A stretch of DNA of 64,000 nucleotides, taken from NCBI GenBank assembly GCA_965219935.1, contig CBDCOU010000003.1:4774001-4838000 (forward strand), written 5' to 3'. The translations under genes and the position numbers were made by a program. Positions 1 through 9,005 of this stretch are shown here, piece after piece; the first letter of the stretch is position 1, and each line of letters opens with the position of its first letter. Under the pieces are notes generated by a model that was not told the origin of the DNA, made no database searches, and saw only the letters and a list, made by a program, of their open reading frames with translations. This DNA is from Bin34 sp965219935 (GTDB lineage Bacteria > Chloroflexota > Anaerolineae > Caldilineales > Caldilineaceae).

Positions 1-262
1 TGGAGACCCGGTTGGTTGACGGACCGTCCGCGTCTTCTTCCACGGTGGCCGCAGGGGTTGGAGTTGCGGTATGGACAGGCGCTCGGGTTGGTACCGGCTC
101 GGCCACCGCGGTGGCCGTCGGCTGGGGAGTCGCGGTAAAGGTGGGCACGGGTACCGGAGCCCGGGGCTGGTTCGCGGCGGGCACAGGCGTGTTCTGCAAG
201 TCCACTTGACAGGCGGCAAGGAGCAGTGATGCCAGCACCCCGATCACAATGGCTTTTTGCAT
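1..262 (-). CDS. putative lipoprotein, N-terminal part only (runs off left edge)
   Basis: The reverse strand is open from an ATG at 262 to the window edge. The first 18 residues form a lipoprotein signal: a basic start (MQK), a short hydrophobic stretch and a lipobox LLAAC with Cys18. What follows is rich in Thr, Pro, Ala and Val, a low-complexity linker typical of exported surface proteins tethered to the membrane by lipid. No folded domain is reached before the edge, so function is unknown. No clear Shine-Dalgarno sequence lies ahead of the ATG. Rightward reading of the same bases gives a Gly/Val-rich ORF with no family features, which I take as a shadow. Confidence 0.6.
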   Translation of the reverse strand, partial: MQKAIVIGVLASLLLAACQVDLQNTPVPAANQPRAPVPVPTFTATPQPTATAVAEPVPTRAPVHTATPTPAATVEEDADGPSTNRVS

Positions 263-718
263 GGTGGGCACGGGCCTGCGGAACAACATGGGACAAAGGA
301 ATGGTGCAGTTGGACGCGGTGCAGCGCGGGACCGCCGGCATGACGGCGGAACATTGTAGGGGCGTTCCCGGCCTGCAACCGGACGCGGTTCGGTCCCGCG
401 TTGGTCTGCCCGTCTGCGGTCGGGCGAACCCGGCCGGGGTCCGCAATCCGCATTGAGCTGTCCCGGCGGTGTGGAACCGCAGACCGCCGACAACGCGATA
501 TCCGGCTGGCTTGGGACGGCACAAGACCGCGGGCACCGTGCCGCGTCAAGAAGGGTTTGTCGGCACTGCCGGGAGCTCCCGGTGGTCATCCGACCGCGAA
601 TCCTGGGCCAATCGGTTTGATATGCGGTCCCTGCCAAACCTACAATGAACTGTTACCCCGACAAGCAGAGTTCGTTCTGTTTTCAATGCCGCAGGTTGTG
701 GCGGCAGGAGATGCCCAC
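263..718. other. intergenic, no gene recognised
   Basis: About 450 bases between a leftward lipoprotein gene and the rightward VOC gene. Short ORFs on both strands are Arg/Pro/Gly-rich and lack any recognisable family motif. It presumably holds the two divergent promoters, but I see no convincing -35/-10 pair. Confidence 0.5.
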
Positions 719-1099
719 ATGAAACTCGAACATTCAGCCATCAACGTCCACGATGCCAAGGCGGTTGCCCATTGGTGGAGCGAGCACTTGGGCATGCGCA
801 TCGTCATGGAGAGCGACGAACCGCCCTTCATGCACTTTCTGGTCGACGACGACGGTGCCATGATGGAGATTTACGCCATGGCGGAGGCGGAGGTTCCCGA
901 CTGGGCCAACATTGATCCCCAAAGCATCCACTTTGCCTTCACCACCAAGGACATGGACGCGGAACAGGCCCGGCTTGAGGCCGGGGGCGCGGAAGTAGTT
1001 GCGGGCAGAACCGCGCCGACCGGCGACAAGCTGCTCTTCCTGCGCGACCCCTATGGCACGCCGTTCCAGCTTGTTCAGCGCCAGCGGCCGCTGCTGTAG
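719..1099 (+). CDS. VOC-superfamily (glyoxalase/bleomycin-resistance fold) protein
   Basis: A 126-residue single-module vicinal-oxygen-chelate protein. The ATG at 719 is chosen over an upstream in-frame GTG because AGGAG lies 8 bases before it and homology begins at this Met. The fold is visible as two beta-alpha-beta-beta-beta halves: metal-ligand candidates are His5, Glu50 (MMEIYAM) and His71, and the last strand reads DPYGTPFQLVQ. In many VOC enzymes the residue at 117 is Glu; here it is Gln, so one ligand of the usual set may be missing. Family members include glyoxalase I, extradiol dioxygenases and drug-binding proteins; the substrate cannot be told. The next gene (NIPSNAP) is in the same direction 224 bases on. 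Confidence 0.85.
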   Translation: MKLEHSAINVHDAKAVAHWWSEHLGMRIVMESDEPPFMHFLVDDDGAMMEIYAMAEAEVPDWANIDPQSIHFAFTTKDMDAEQARLEAGGAEVVAGRTAPTGDKLLFLRDPYGTPFQLVQRQRPLL

Positions 1100-1323
1100 A
1101 CCGCTTCGCCCGACACCGATTTGGGGTGTTGGTTGAACAGAATCGACGTTTTCGGTGTAGACTTGGGCGAGAGTCCGCCACGCGCGACGCTGTCCGCTGG
1201 TTCGATCGCGCCGACTGACATTGCCCCGTCCCCGGTCCGGCACCGGTTGCCGTGTCCTGCCCCGCCGCGGCAGCGTGACATGTTGTGCCCGGTGCCTGTG
1301 CACTTACGGAGAGGATTGCCTGC

Positions 1324-1647
1324 ATGTTTTTTGAACTACGCACCTATCGCACCAAGCCTGGCATGCTGGACCAGTGGGCCAAGGTAATGGACGAGAAGAT
1401 TATTCCGTTCCAGATCTCCAAGGGCATGGTGGTTGTCGGCAGTTTCATCGGCGAGGACGAAGAGGATCTATATGTGTGGATCCGCCGGTTCGAAAGTGAT
1501 GAACAGCGCGATCAGCTCTACCGCGCCGTCTACGAAGACAGTATCTGGAAGAACGAACTCAAGCACTTGGCCGATGAAATGCTGGATCGCAAGAAGGGGA
1601 TCGACGTGAAGAAGATCCTTGCCACACCCAAGTCCGTGGTCCAGTAG
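1324..1647 (+). CDS. NIPSNAP-family protein
   Basis: A 107-residue alpha/beta-barrel protein. The start MFFELRTYRTKPG is the standard NIPSNAP opening (E-x-R-x-Y followed by a Lys-Pro-Gly turn), and the ATG has GGAGAGG 9 bases ahead. An in-frame upstream start at 1285 would add a non-homologous leader. NIPSNAP proteins form dimeric ferredoxin-like folds and are common in Chloroflexota and Actinobacteria, usually without known substrate. The end of the gene lies 14 bases before the HlyD-like gene, so the two may be cotranscribed. Function is not assignable beyond family. Confidence 0.85.
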   Translation: MFFELRTYRTKPGMLDQWAKVMDEKIIPFQISKGMVVVGSFIGEDEEDLYVWIRRFESDEQRDQLYRAVYEDSIWKNELKHLADEMLDRKKGIDVKKILATPKSVVQ

Positions 1648-1661
1648 GGGACCTTCAATCC

Positions 1662-2879
1662 ATGTCTTCCATACTCCTGGGACGATTGCGGTCGTCTGTG
1701 CGCGTCCTGATTCCGGTCCTGTTGGCCGGCTTGCTGCTCGCCGGTTGCGAGTTCTCGCTGCTGCCGGAGGGCCGTTCGTCGGAGGTGGCGTCCAGCGAGG
1801 CCACCCCGACGCCGATTCCGACGCGGATTGTGCCCCTCAAGCCAACCTATACGGTGATGGAGGGGGAGATTGTCAAGGACCTGGTGTTCAACGGCCGCAT
1901 CGCACCGGTGCGCGAGGAAGGCTTGTTCTTCCGGACCTCCGGCCGTCTCAAGGCCGTCTACTTCGCGCGCAACGACCTGGTCCGGGCCGGCGATGTGATT
2001 GCCGAACTCGAGATCGAGGGCCTGGAAGCCGAACGGGAGGCGCGCCGGCTTGACCTGGCGCGCGCCCAGGCCGGCCTCGACGCGGTGAAGAAGGAGGTGG
2101 AGTTCGCGGTCTCGATGGCCCAGATCAACCTGGACATCGCGGAACTCGCCCTGATCGAGACCATCCGCACCCAGCCCGAAGGCTCGGTCGATATTGCCAT
2201 CCAGCGCAAGAACGTCGAACGGGCCCAGCTCGAACTGGCCAACATCAGCACGACCGTGGACCCCATCCTGGTCAACAACGTGGCCCAGGCCGAGTTGGCC
2301 CTCGAGCGGATCGACAAGCGCGTGGCCGATTCACAGATCATCGCCCCCTTCGACGGCATGATCCTGTCCCTGTCGCTGTCGGTGGGCCGCGGGGTGGAGG
2401 AGTTCCGGCCGGTGGTGGTGCTGGCCGATCCGGACGACCTTGAGGTGTCCGCCGATCTGATCAGCAACCAGCTGGCCGACCTGGCCGAGGAGATGCCGGT
2501 CAACGTTCTGTTGCTGGGCCGCCCCGGCGACCCGGTCACGGGCAACATTCGCAAGCTTCCCTATCCCTACGGCAGCGGCGGCTCCGGCGCCACGGTCGAG
2601 GAACTGGACAAGTCCACCCGGATTTCCCTGAACGTGCCCGCGGCCGACGTCGGCATGCGGCTGGGGGATCTGGTGCGGGTTTCGGCGGAGCTGGAGCGCA
2701 AGGAAAACGTCCTGTGGCTGCCGCCGCAGGCCATCCGCGTCTTCGACGGCCGCCGGTTCGTGGTCAAGAGTGTGGACGGCCGCGATCAGCGCGTGGATGT
2801 CAAGGTGGGTATCCAGACCATCGACAGGGTTGAAATCGTAGAGGGCCTCGAGCTCAACGACGTGGTCATCGGTCCCTAG
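1662..2879 (+). CDS. HlyD/RND-type membrane-fusion lipoprotein of an ABC exporter
   Basis: A 405-residue periplasmic adaptor. Residues 1-29 are a lipoprotein signal with lipobox LLLAGC (Cys29), followed by a Ser/Thr/Pro-rich tether. A biotinyl-lipoyl-like half (VFNGRIAPVREEGL then VRAGDVIAELE) precedes a long Ala/Glu/Arg-rich coiled-coil hairpin (about 115-220), and the second lipoyl half follows (IIAPFDGMIL). A beta-barrel domain completes the family order. Such proteins couple an inner-membrane ABC transporter to export or lipid movement. The next three genes are the permease and two ATPases, in the usual MacA/MacB-like order, which supports one transporter. The length is normal for the family. 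Confidence 0.9.
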   Translation: MSSILLGRLRSSVRVLIPVLLAGLLLAGCEFSLLPEGRSSEVASSEATPTPIPTRIVPLKPTYTVMEGEIVKDLVFNGRIAPVREEGLFFRTSGRLKAVYFARNDLVRAGDVIAELEIEGLEAEREARRLDLARAQAGLDAVKKEVEFAVSMAQINLDIAELALIETIRTQPEGSVDIAIQRKNVERAQLELANISTTVDPILVNNVAQAELALERIDKRVADSQIIAPFDGMILSLSLSVGRGVEEFRPVVVLADPDDLEVSADLISNQLADLAEEMPVNVLLLGRPGDPVTGNIRKLPYPYGSGGSGATVEELDKSTRISLNVPAADVGMRLGDLVRVSAELERKENVLWLPPQAIRVFDGRRFVVKSVDGRDQRVDVKVGIQTIDRVEIVEGLELNDVVIGP

Positions 2880-2913
2880 TCGCCGGCTGCGGGACGGTCG
2901 GGGCGCGCTCGCC

Positions 2914-5808
2914 GTGAAGCTCTTCAATCGATACACATCCATTTTCGCGGTCGCACTGAAGCGGCTGTTTGCCCAGCGCGGGCTGACGGTCGCGATTTTG
3001 GTGGGCCTGGTGGTATCGATTTCCCTGATCATGAGCATTCCGCTCTACGCGGATGCCGTCTACTACAAGCTGCTCAAGGACGAACTGGAAGGACCGGCGG
3101 GCTCCGGCAGCATCCGGCGGCCGCCCTTCTCCTACATGTTCCGCTACGTGGGCTCCACCTACGGGGCCCAGGAGTGGGAAGCCCTGGAGCCGGTTGACAC
3201 CTACCTGTCGGGGCCGGCCGCCGACAAGCTGGGATTGCCCCACGTGCGCACCGTCCGGCACTTCAAGACGGACAATGTGCGCCTCTTCCCGGCCGACAAC
3301 ATCATCTACTCGGACATCACCGATCCGCTGGAATGGGTCAGCTTCGGGTTCGTCACCGACTTCGAGAACAACATCGACATCGTGGAGGGCCGGTTCCCGG
3401 ACCCGACCACCTCCGGCGATCCGACCGTTCCCGTCGAGATCCTGATTTCCGCGGCCATGGCCGACGAAATCGGGATTCAGAGCGGCGAGAACTTCATGAC
3501 CTTCCGCCGCGCCCGCACCGACGAGGGCACGCGCACCATCCAGGTGCCGGTGGTGGTGACGGGGGTCTGGGAGCCGCGGGATCCGACCAGCGAGTTCTGG
3601 TTCTACAATCCGAACACCTTCGAGACGGTTCTGATCATCCCGGAGCAGACCTACGTCAGCCGGGTGGCGCCGACCTACGCCAACGACGTGTACCTGGGCC
3701 TCTGGTACCTGATCATGGACGGCACGGACGTCACGGCGTCCACCGTGCCCCAGCTCATCGCCAACACCACGGAAGTGGAGCAGGAGACGGCCGCCCTGCT
3801 GTCCAATACCCGACTGGGGGTCTCTCCCAGCGATGCCCTCGACCGCTACCAGCTGCAGTCGGGCCAGCTGACGGTCCTGCTCTATGCCTTCAGCGTTCCC
3901 ATCATGGGGCTGCTGTTGGCCTTCATCGGCCTCGTGGTCGGTCTGTCCGTGGCGCGCCAGCGCAACGAGGTGGCGGTCCTGCGCAGCCGCGGCGCCACCT
4001 CCATGCAGGTGGTCGGCATCTCCTTCATCGAATCGGTGCTGCTGGCCGGCCTCGCGCTGGCGGCGGCCTACTACGGCGCTCCCTTCGTGGCCCAGGTCAT
4101 CGGCTCGACGCAGACGTTCCTCAACTTTGCAACCGATGCCGATCTGCGGCTCGTGTTCAACGCCAACACCTGGCGCATCGGCGGGTTCGCCGTGGCCGTG
4201 ACGGTCGTGGCCCAGTTGCTGCCGACCATCGGGGCTTCCCGCTTCACCATCGTGACCTACAAGCAGGAACAGGCGCGCACGCTGCGGCCGCCCTGGTGGC
4301 AGCGCGCCTACATGGACGTTTTTCTGCTGGTGCCCGCAGCCTACGGCATCTACCTGCTGCAGCAGCAGGGCAACATCGCCGGGCCCGGCCCCTTGACCGG
4401 CGCCACGCTCTTCGACAATCCGCTGCTGTTCCTGGTGCCGGCCCTGGGGCTCTTTGCCCTGACCCTGGTGGCCCTGCGCTTCCTGCCCTATTTCATGGCC
4501 CTGGTGGCCTGGGTCGTGTCCCGCACGCGCGGGGTCGGCATCCTGCTGGCGACACGGCATCTGTCGCGCAACCGCGGCCTCTACACGGCGCCCATGGTGC
4601 TGCTGGTCCTGACCCTGTCCCTGTCCACGTTCACGACCTCGCTGGCCCAAACGCTGGACAACCACCTGTGGGACCAGATTCACTACGAGGTGGGCGCCAA
4701 CTCGCGCCTGGTGGAACTGGGCTACTTCCCCGACACCGGGGGCGGGACGCCGGGCGGGGGCGGCGTGGATGCGGCCCTGGCGGATCCGAACGCCCAGCAG
4801 AGCTGGACCTTTGTGCCGGTGTCGGAACACCTGCGGCACGAGAACATCACCAAGGCAACGCGCCTGGCCGAGTTCGAGGCGGCCATCCAGCTGCAGGGGG
4901 ACTGGCGGCCCGTGCAGTACCGCGGTCTGGACCGCCTGGACTTCCCGACCGTGGCCTTTTGGCGCGACGACTTCGCGTCCGCCAACCTCGGTTCGCTGAT
5001 GAATTCGCTGGCGCTTGATTCGGCCGGCGTGCTCATGCACGGACCGTTCATGCGCCGCAACACAATTCGGGTCGGGGACACCGTGCGCATGCGCTTCATC
5101 CGCTACGGAATGCGGGGCGAGGCGGACATGACGGTCCTGGGCGAGTTCGACTACTTCCCCGGCTGGTATCCGGACGACGGCGCCCTGGTGGTCGGCAACC
5201 TGGACTACCTGTTCGAAACCATGGGCGGCCAGTTCCCGTACGACGTGCTGGTCGAGACGCTGCCCAACACCGACTTCGAAACCATGCAGCGCGACCTGTA
5301 CAAGTTCGACATCAATGTCCTCAACTACTACTCGGCGCGGCAGGGCATCGCATCCGAACAGGCACAGCCGCAGCGCCAGGGCCTGTTCGGCGTCCTGTCG
5401 GTCGGCTTCGTGGCATCCGCCATCCTGACCATCCTGGGGTTCCTGCTGTATACGCTGTTTTCCTTCCGCCGCCGCTTCATCGAACTGGGCACCCTGCGCG
5501 CGGTCGGATTGTCGCGCCGGCAGATGAGTCTGTTCCTGGCCTGGGAACTGGCGTTCCTGATTGGTGTCGGCATCGGCATCGGAACCCTGCTGGGCTACTT
5601 CATGAGCGATTCCTTCATCCCCTACCTGCAGGTGGGCACCAGCCCGGAGGACGTGACGCCGCCCTATCAGGTGGACATCGCCTGGGACGCCATCACGCGC
5701 GTCTACGCCCTGTTCGGACTCCTCTTCGTCTCGGCGCTCATGGCCCTGGTGGTTTCGCTGCTGCGCATGCGGATTTTCCAGGCCATCAAACTGGGTGAAA
5801 CCGTCTGA
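2914..5808 (+). CDS. large ABC permease with two FtsX domains
   Basis: A 964-residue integral membrane protein starting at GTG 2914 (MKLFNRYTSIF). There is one N-terminal membrane helix near residues 25-47, then a large extracytoplasmic domain. A first FtsX module begins near 319 (several helices, with VARQRNEVAVLRSRG between them). More helices and a second extracytoplasmic domain with a Gly-rich loop (about 608-616) follow. A second FtsX module starts near 823 and contains FIELGTLRAVGLSRRQM. This is the double-FtsX architecture of MacB/LolCE-like transporters with both halves fused. It sits between its adaptor and its two ATPases, 11 bases from the first. The substrate is unknown; export of a peptide or lipid is most likely. 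Confidence 0.9.
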   Translation: MKLFNRYTSIFAVALKRLFAQRGLTVAILVGLVVSISLIMSIPLYADAVYYKLLKDELEGPAGSGSIRRPPFSYMFRYVGSTYGAQEWEALEPVDTYLSGPAADKLGLPHVRTVRHFKTDNVRLFPADNIIYSDITDPLEWVSFGFVTDFENNIDIVEGRFPDPTTSGDPTVPVEILISAAMADEIGIQSGENFMTFRRARTDEGTRTIQVPVVVTGVWEPRDPTSEFWFYNPNTFETVLIIPEQTYVSRVAPTYANDVYLGLWYLIMDGTDVTASTVPQLIANTTEVEQETAALLSNTRLGVSPSDALDRYQLQSGQLTVLLYAFSVPIMGLLLAFIGLVVGLSVARQRNEVAVLRSRGATSMQVVGISFIESVLLAGLALAAAYYGAPFVAQVIGSTQTFLNFATDADLRLVFNANTWRIGGFAVAVTVVAQLLPTIGASRFTIVTYKQEQARTLRPPWWQRAYMDVFLLVPAAYGIYLLQQQGNIAGPGPLTGATLFDNPLLFLVPALGLFALTLVALRFLPYFMALVAWVVSRTRGVGILLATRHLSRNRGLYTAPMVLLVLTLSLSTFTTSLAQTLDNHLWDQIHYEVGANSRLVELGYFPDTGGGTPGGGGVDAALADPNAQQSWTFVPVSEHLRHENITKATRLAEFEAAIQLQGDWRPVQYRGLDRLDFPTVAFWRDDFASANLGSLMNSLALDSAGVLMHGPFMRRNTIRVGDTVRMRFIRYGMRGEADMTVLGEFDYFPGWYPDDGALVVGNLDYLFETMGGQFPYDVLVETLPNTDFETMQRDLYKFDINVLNYYSARQGIASEQAQPQRQGLFGVLSVGFVASAILTILGFLLYTLFSFRRRFIELGTLRAVGLSRRQMSLFLAWELAFLIGVGIGIGTLLGYFMSDSFIPYLQVGTSPEDVTPPYQVDIAWDAITRVYALFGLLFVSALMALVVSLLRMRIFQAIKLGETV

Positions 5809-5819
5809 CGGAACCGACC

Positions 5820-6872
5820 ATGTCCGGCAATATCCACAACTACATCGTCTGCGACGGCCTGGTCAAGATCTACAAGATGGCCGATCTGGAGGTGGTGGCC
5901 CTGCAGGGCCTCAACCTGACGGTGGGCGAGGGCGAACTGATGGGCATCGTGGGCGTGTCGGGCTCCGGCAAGTCCACCCTCATGAGCATTCTGGGCGGCC
6001 TGGACCGTCCCACGGCCGGCCAGGTCAAGGTGGCCGACACCGACCTGCTGAAGCTCTCCGACCGCGGCCTCAACCGGTACCGCCGGGAACAGGTCGGGTT
6101 CGTCTGGCAGCAGAGTGCCCGCAATCTGGTGCCCTACCTCAACGCCATCGAGAACGTGAAGCTGCCCATGACGCTGGCCGGCATCGGCGGCCGCGTGAAG
6201 CGGCAGCGATCCGAGTACCTGCTGGAGTCCGTCGGCCTCGGGGATCGCATGCGGCATTCGCTGCGGGAACTGTCGGGCGGCGAACAGCAGCGCGTGGCGA
6301 TTGCGGTGGCCCTGGCCAACGATCCGGTGCTGCTCCTGGCCGACGAGCCGACGGGCGAGGTGGATTCGGCAACGGCGCAGATGATCTACGACACGATCGC
6401 CCACCTCAACCAGGAGTTCAATCTCACGACCATGATCGTGAGCCATGATCCGGAAATCGCGCGCCAGGTCAACCGGGTGGTGGCCATCCGCGACGGCATG
6501 CTGGCCAGCGAGACGCGGCGCCAGATGGTGTTCGACGGGGAGACCGACGAGGAAAGCGAACCGGACATGGCCTTCGACGAACTGGTCATTCTGGACTCCG
6601 CCGGCCGCCTGACGATTCCCAAGGAAGTGCTGGAGCACTTCTCGATCAAGGGCCGGGCCACCATCGACATCTCCGACGAAGGCATCCTCATCCGGCCGGC
6701 CGAAGGGCACATCGACGCTCCGGAACTGGAGGCACATCTGGAGGACGAGCGACGGTTCCTGGAGGAAGCCACGATGGGTACCCGGCGCCGCGGTTTCTTC
6801 GGCCGCATGTTCGGGCGCCGCCGGCGACAGGCCGAGACCGGGGCGGGCACAGCCGACACAGGACAGGAATGA
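5820..6872 (+). CDS. ABC ATPase fused to a C-terminal AbrB-like hairpin
   Basis: A 350-residue ATPase of the MacB/LolD type. Walker A is GVSGSGKST (45-53), the Q-loop Gln is near 98, the signature is LSGGEQQ (151-157), Walker B is VLLLADE (170-176) and the H-loop His is 209. After residue 240 it continues with an acidic linker and residues about 257-294, LDSAGRLTIPKEVLEHF followed by a short hairpin. This closely resembles a swapped-hairpin AbrB/SpoVT domain, normally seen in DNA-binding antitoxins and transition-state regulators. A basic tail (RRRGFFGRMFGRRRR) ends the protein. The stop overlaps the start of the next ATPase gene by four bases. The fused hairpin may be regulatory or may hold the ATPase dimer; this is inference. 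Confidence 0.9.
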   Translation: MSGNIHNYIVCDGLVKIYKMADLEVVALQGLNLTVGEGELMGIVGVSGSGKSTLMSILGGLDRPTAGQVKVADTDLLKLSDRGLNRYRREQVGFVWQQSARNLVPYLNAIENVKLPMTLAGIGGRVKRQRSEYLLESVGLGDRMRHSLRELSGGEQQRVAIAVALANDPVLLLADEPTGEVDSATAQMIYDTIAHLNQEFNLTTMIVSHDPEIARQVNRVVAIRDGMLASETRRQMVFDGETDEESEPDMAFDELVILDSAGRLTIPKEVLEHFSIKGRATIDISDEGILIRPAEGHIDAPELEAHLEDERRFLEEATMGTRRRGFFGRMFGRRRRQAETGAGTADTGQE

Positions 6873-7717
6873 CGAACATGAACGGCGACCATGGCATGGA
6901 GGGCGCCGCCCCCGCCATCCTGACGGAGGATCTGACCCGTACCTACCGCATGGGGGGACAGGACATCCCGGCCCTGCGCGGCGTCAACCTGGTGGTGCCG
7001 GAGGGACGCTACATGTCCCTCAAGGGCCGCTCCGGCAGCGGCAAGACCACCCTGCTCAACTGCATCGGCGGCCTGGACACGCCCACCTCCGGCGTGGTCC
7101 GGATTTTCGGCGAACCCATCGACCAGTGGACCGAACGCAAGCTCACCATGTGGCGGCGCATGACGGTCGGTTTCGTCTTCCAGTCCTTCGGTCTCATGCC
7201 GTCGCTCTCCGCCTACGAAAACGTGGAGCTGATGCTGCGGATGTCCGGGGCCAAGGGCCGGCAGCGCCGGGCCAAGGCTGTGGAGTGCCTCGAACTCGTG
7301 GGACTGACGCGCTGGATGCACCATCGGCCCTTTGAACTGTCCGGCGGACAGCAGCAGCGCGTGGCGATCGCCCGCTCCCTGGCCAACTCCCCCCGGTTGA
7401 TTCTGGCGGACGAGCCCACCGGGGAACTCGATACGCAGACGGCCCGCGAAATCCTGGGCCTGTTCCAGAAGATTGTGCGCGAGCAGCAGGTGACGGTGCT
7501 CATGGTCACGCACGACGGCCTGTCCGACGAATACGTCGACGAAATTCTGTATCTCAGCGACGGCGCGATCGCCGAACAGCAGCCGGCCGTCCGGGAACGG
7601 GATCCCGCGATTCCCAATCCCGGCGATGTCAGGGTCCTGCCCGTCGCCGACGCGCAGGCGGCCGCGCCCGACCCCGAAGAGGCGCCGGACCCACCGTCCG
7701 CGCCGGCCGAGTCCTGA
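6869..7717 (+). CDS. ABC ATPase, second subunit of the same exporter
   Basis: A 282-residue ATPase with Walker A GRSGSGKTT (53-61), Q-loop Gln105, signature LSGGQQQ (157-163), Walker B LILADE (177-182) and H-loop His215. The ATGA overlap with the preceding ATPase indicates translational coupling. The last 40 or so residues are Ala/Pro/Asp/Glu-rich and probably disordered. Two different ATPases beside one permease with two FtsX halves suggests an asymmetric 1:1 nucleotide-binding pair. The 3' end overlaps or abuts the HprK-like gene, which ties the exporter to the maturation genes that follow. Confidence 0.9.
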   Translation: MTNMNGDHGMEGAAPAILTEDLTRTYRMGGQDIPALRGVNLVVPEGRYMSLKGRSGSGKTTLLNCIGGLDTPTSGVVRIFGEPIDQWTERKLTMWRRMTVGFVFQSFGLMPSLSAYENVELMLRMSGAKGRQRRAKAVECLELVGLTRWMHHRPFELSGGQQQRVAIARSLANSPRLILADEPTGELDTQTAREILGLFQKIVREQQVTVLMVTHDGLSDEYVDEILYLSDGAIAEQQPAVRERDPAIPNPGDVRVLPVADAQAAAPDPEEAPDPPSAPAES

Positions 7718-7827
7718 ACACCAACGCCGCCAGGCCCGACGGACTGGCGCTGTTCGATCCCGACAGGGGCAGGCACCTGCCCACGCTGCTCGACCGGGGG
7801 AGGCATTTCCACGAGGCGTTCGGGCTG

Positions 7828-8700
7828 GTGTTCGCCACCCCCTTCCCCTGTCCCGAGCTGTTTGCGATTCCCCCGGCGGAACCGGATGTGGAGGTGGTCT
7901 ACGGACCGGTGCCGTCCATCACCCAACCGGTGTTCAACGGCTCGTGGAACCAGATCCAGTTTGTTGACGGGGCATTCCTGTACAACAAGACCGGCGTCAC
8001 GCGGGCACTGGTCAGCGACGGTTGCCGCATCGTCCTGCAGCGCGTTCCCTGGGTGCACGACGACGAGGTCCGCTACACGTTCCTGTCCATCGTCATGACG
8101 GCCCTGCTGCTGCAGAGGGGCATCCTGCCCATGCATGCCAGTGCGGTTGCGGCGCACGACGGAGCCGTCCTGTTCATGGGGCCCTCCGGCGCCGGCAAGT
8201 CGACCCTGGCCGCGGAACTGGTGCGCAGGGGCCATCCCCTCCAGGCCGACGACATTGCGCCCATTGTGCTGGACAGCGGCAGACCCGAGGTGGTACCGGG
8301 CTTCCCGCAGTTGAAGCTGGCCCTGGATGCCGCGGAACAGCTGGACCAGCCGCAGGCCGGTGTGGCCCGGGTCCGTCCCGGCGAGGCCAAACTGAGTGTT
8401 CTCAGCCATGATCGGTTTCACCGCCGACGGCTGCCCCTGAAGGCCGCCGTGTTGCTGGAGCCGTCCGCCGTGGACCGCGTGCGCATGCGCAAGCTGGATT
8501 CCGTGGCAAAACTGAGGACGCTTGTAAAGTACACTTTCAACCAGTCGTTCCTGGACGGCCTTGGCCGGCGCAGCCAGCACTTTGGACAGGTGGCCGCCGT
8601 GGGCAATGCCACCGACGTCTTTGCCGTCCAGCGCCCGGACACGGGCTGGCAGTTGCCGGCCCTGGCCGATTTCATCGAACACGAGCTTCTTGCTTCCTGA
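7828..8700 (+). CDS. HprK-like P-loop kinase of RiPP type
   Basis: Residues are counted from GTG 7828 (290 aa). The core has LPMHASAV (101-108), Walker A GPSGAGKST (118-126) and QADDIAP (139-145), the layout of HPr-kinase-like proteins found in lasso-peptide and other RiPP clusters, where some phosphorylate the precursor. It is followed 6 bases later by a PqqD-like gene and then a B2 gene. The true start is probably earlier. Homologues open with a Tyr/Phe-Gly-Leu strand, and here FGL sits just before residue 1 in an open frame reaching back to 7714. No ATG, GTG or TTG exists there; CTG 7714, overlapping the ATPase stop as CTGA, is a possible rare start. No HPr gene is seen, so a peptide substrate is likelier than the sugar system. 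Confidence 0.8.
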   Translation: MFATPFPCPELFAIPPAEPDVEVVYGPVPSITQPVFNGSWNQIQFVDGAFLYNKTGVTRALVSDGCRIVLQRVPWVHDDEVRYTFLSIVMTALLLQRGILPMHASAVAAHDGAVLFMGPSGAGKSTLAAELVRRGHPLQADDIAPIVLDSGRPEVVPGFPQLKLALDAAEQLDQPQAGVARVRPGEAKLSVLSHDRFHRRRLPLKAAVLLEPSAVDRVRMRKLDSVAKLRTLVKYTFNQSFLDGLGRRSQHFGQVAAVGNATDVFAVQRPDTGWQLPALADFIEHELLAS

Positions 8701-8705
8701 GTGCC

Positions 8706-9005
8706 ATGGCAACGAAAACGGAGATTCACCTGGCCACGCGGGTACAGCAGTCCCCAAATCCCATTGCGACCAGTCCGGTCGACGAGGATTTGATGATGTT
8801 CAGCCAGGAGCGGAACAGCTACTTCGCACTGAAGGGACCGGCGCGCGCCATCTGGGAGCGCATCGCGCAGCCGATCGTGGTCGAGCAGTTGTGCGAGGAG
8901 CTGACCGCCGAGTTCGACGATGTGGACATCGACGAGTGCCAGCGGGACGTAATCGCCTTCCTGACCGAACTCCAGGATGAAGGGCTCATCCGGATCATCG
9001 ATTGA
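8706..9005 (+). CDS. PqqD-like peptide-recognition protein
   Basis: A 99-residue winged-helix protein of the PqqD/RRE type: a beta-hairpin (DEDLMMFSQERNSYFAL), an Ala-x-x-Ile-Trp helix (GPARAIWERI), then helices ending with FLTELQDEGLI. PqqD-fold proteins bind the leader of a ribosomal peptide precursor and hand it to modifying enzymes; in lasso systems this is the B1 protein. It lies between an HprK-like kinase and a B2 protease homologue and overlaps the latter by 29 bases, so the three are surely cotranscribed and probably act on one peptide. No precursor ORF is visible nearby. Confidence 0.85.
   Translation: MATKTEIHLATRVQQSPNPIATSPVDEDLMMFSQERNSYFALKGPARAIWERIAQPIVVEQLCEELTAEFDDVDIDECQRDVIAFLTELQDEGLIRIID

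Noticed and set aside
2866..5040. A 724-residue antisense ORF opposite the FtsX permease gene
   Set aside because: Gly/His/Gln/Arg-rich shadow of a GC-rich gene, with no family motif. The sense frame has clear transporter features. The same holds for long antisense ORFs at 7213-8757, 12679-14838 and 61394-63520.
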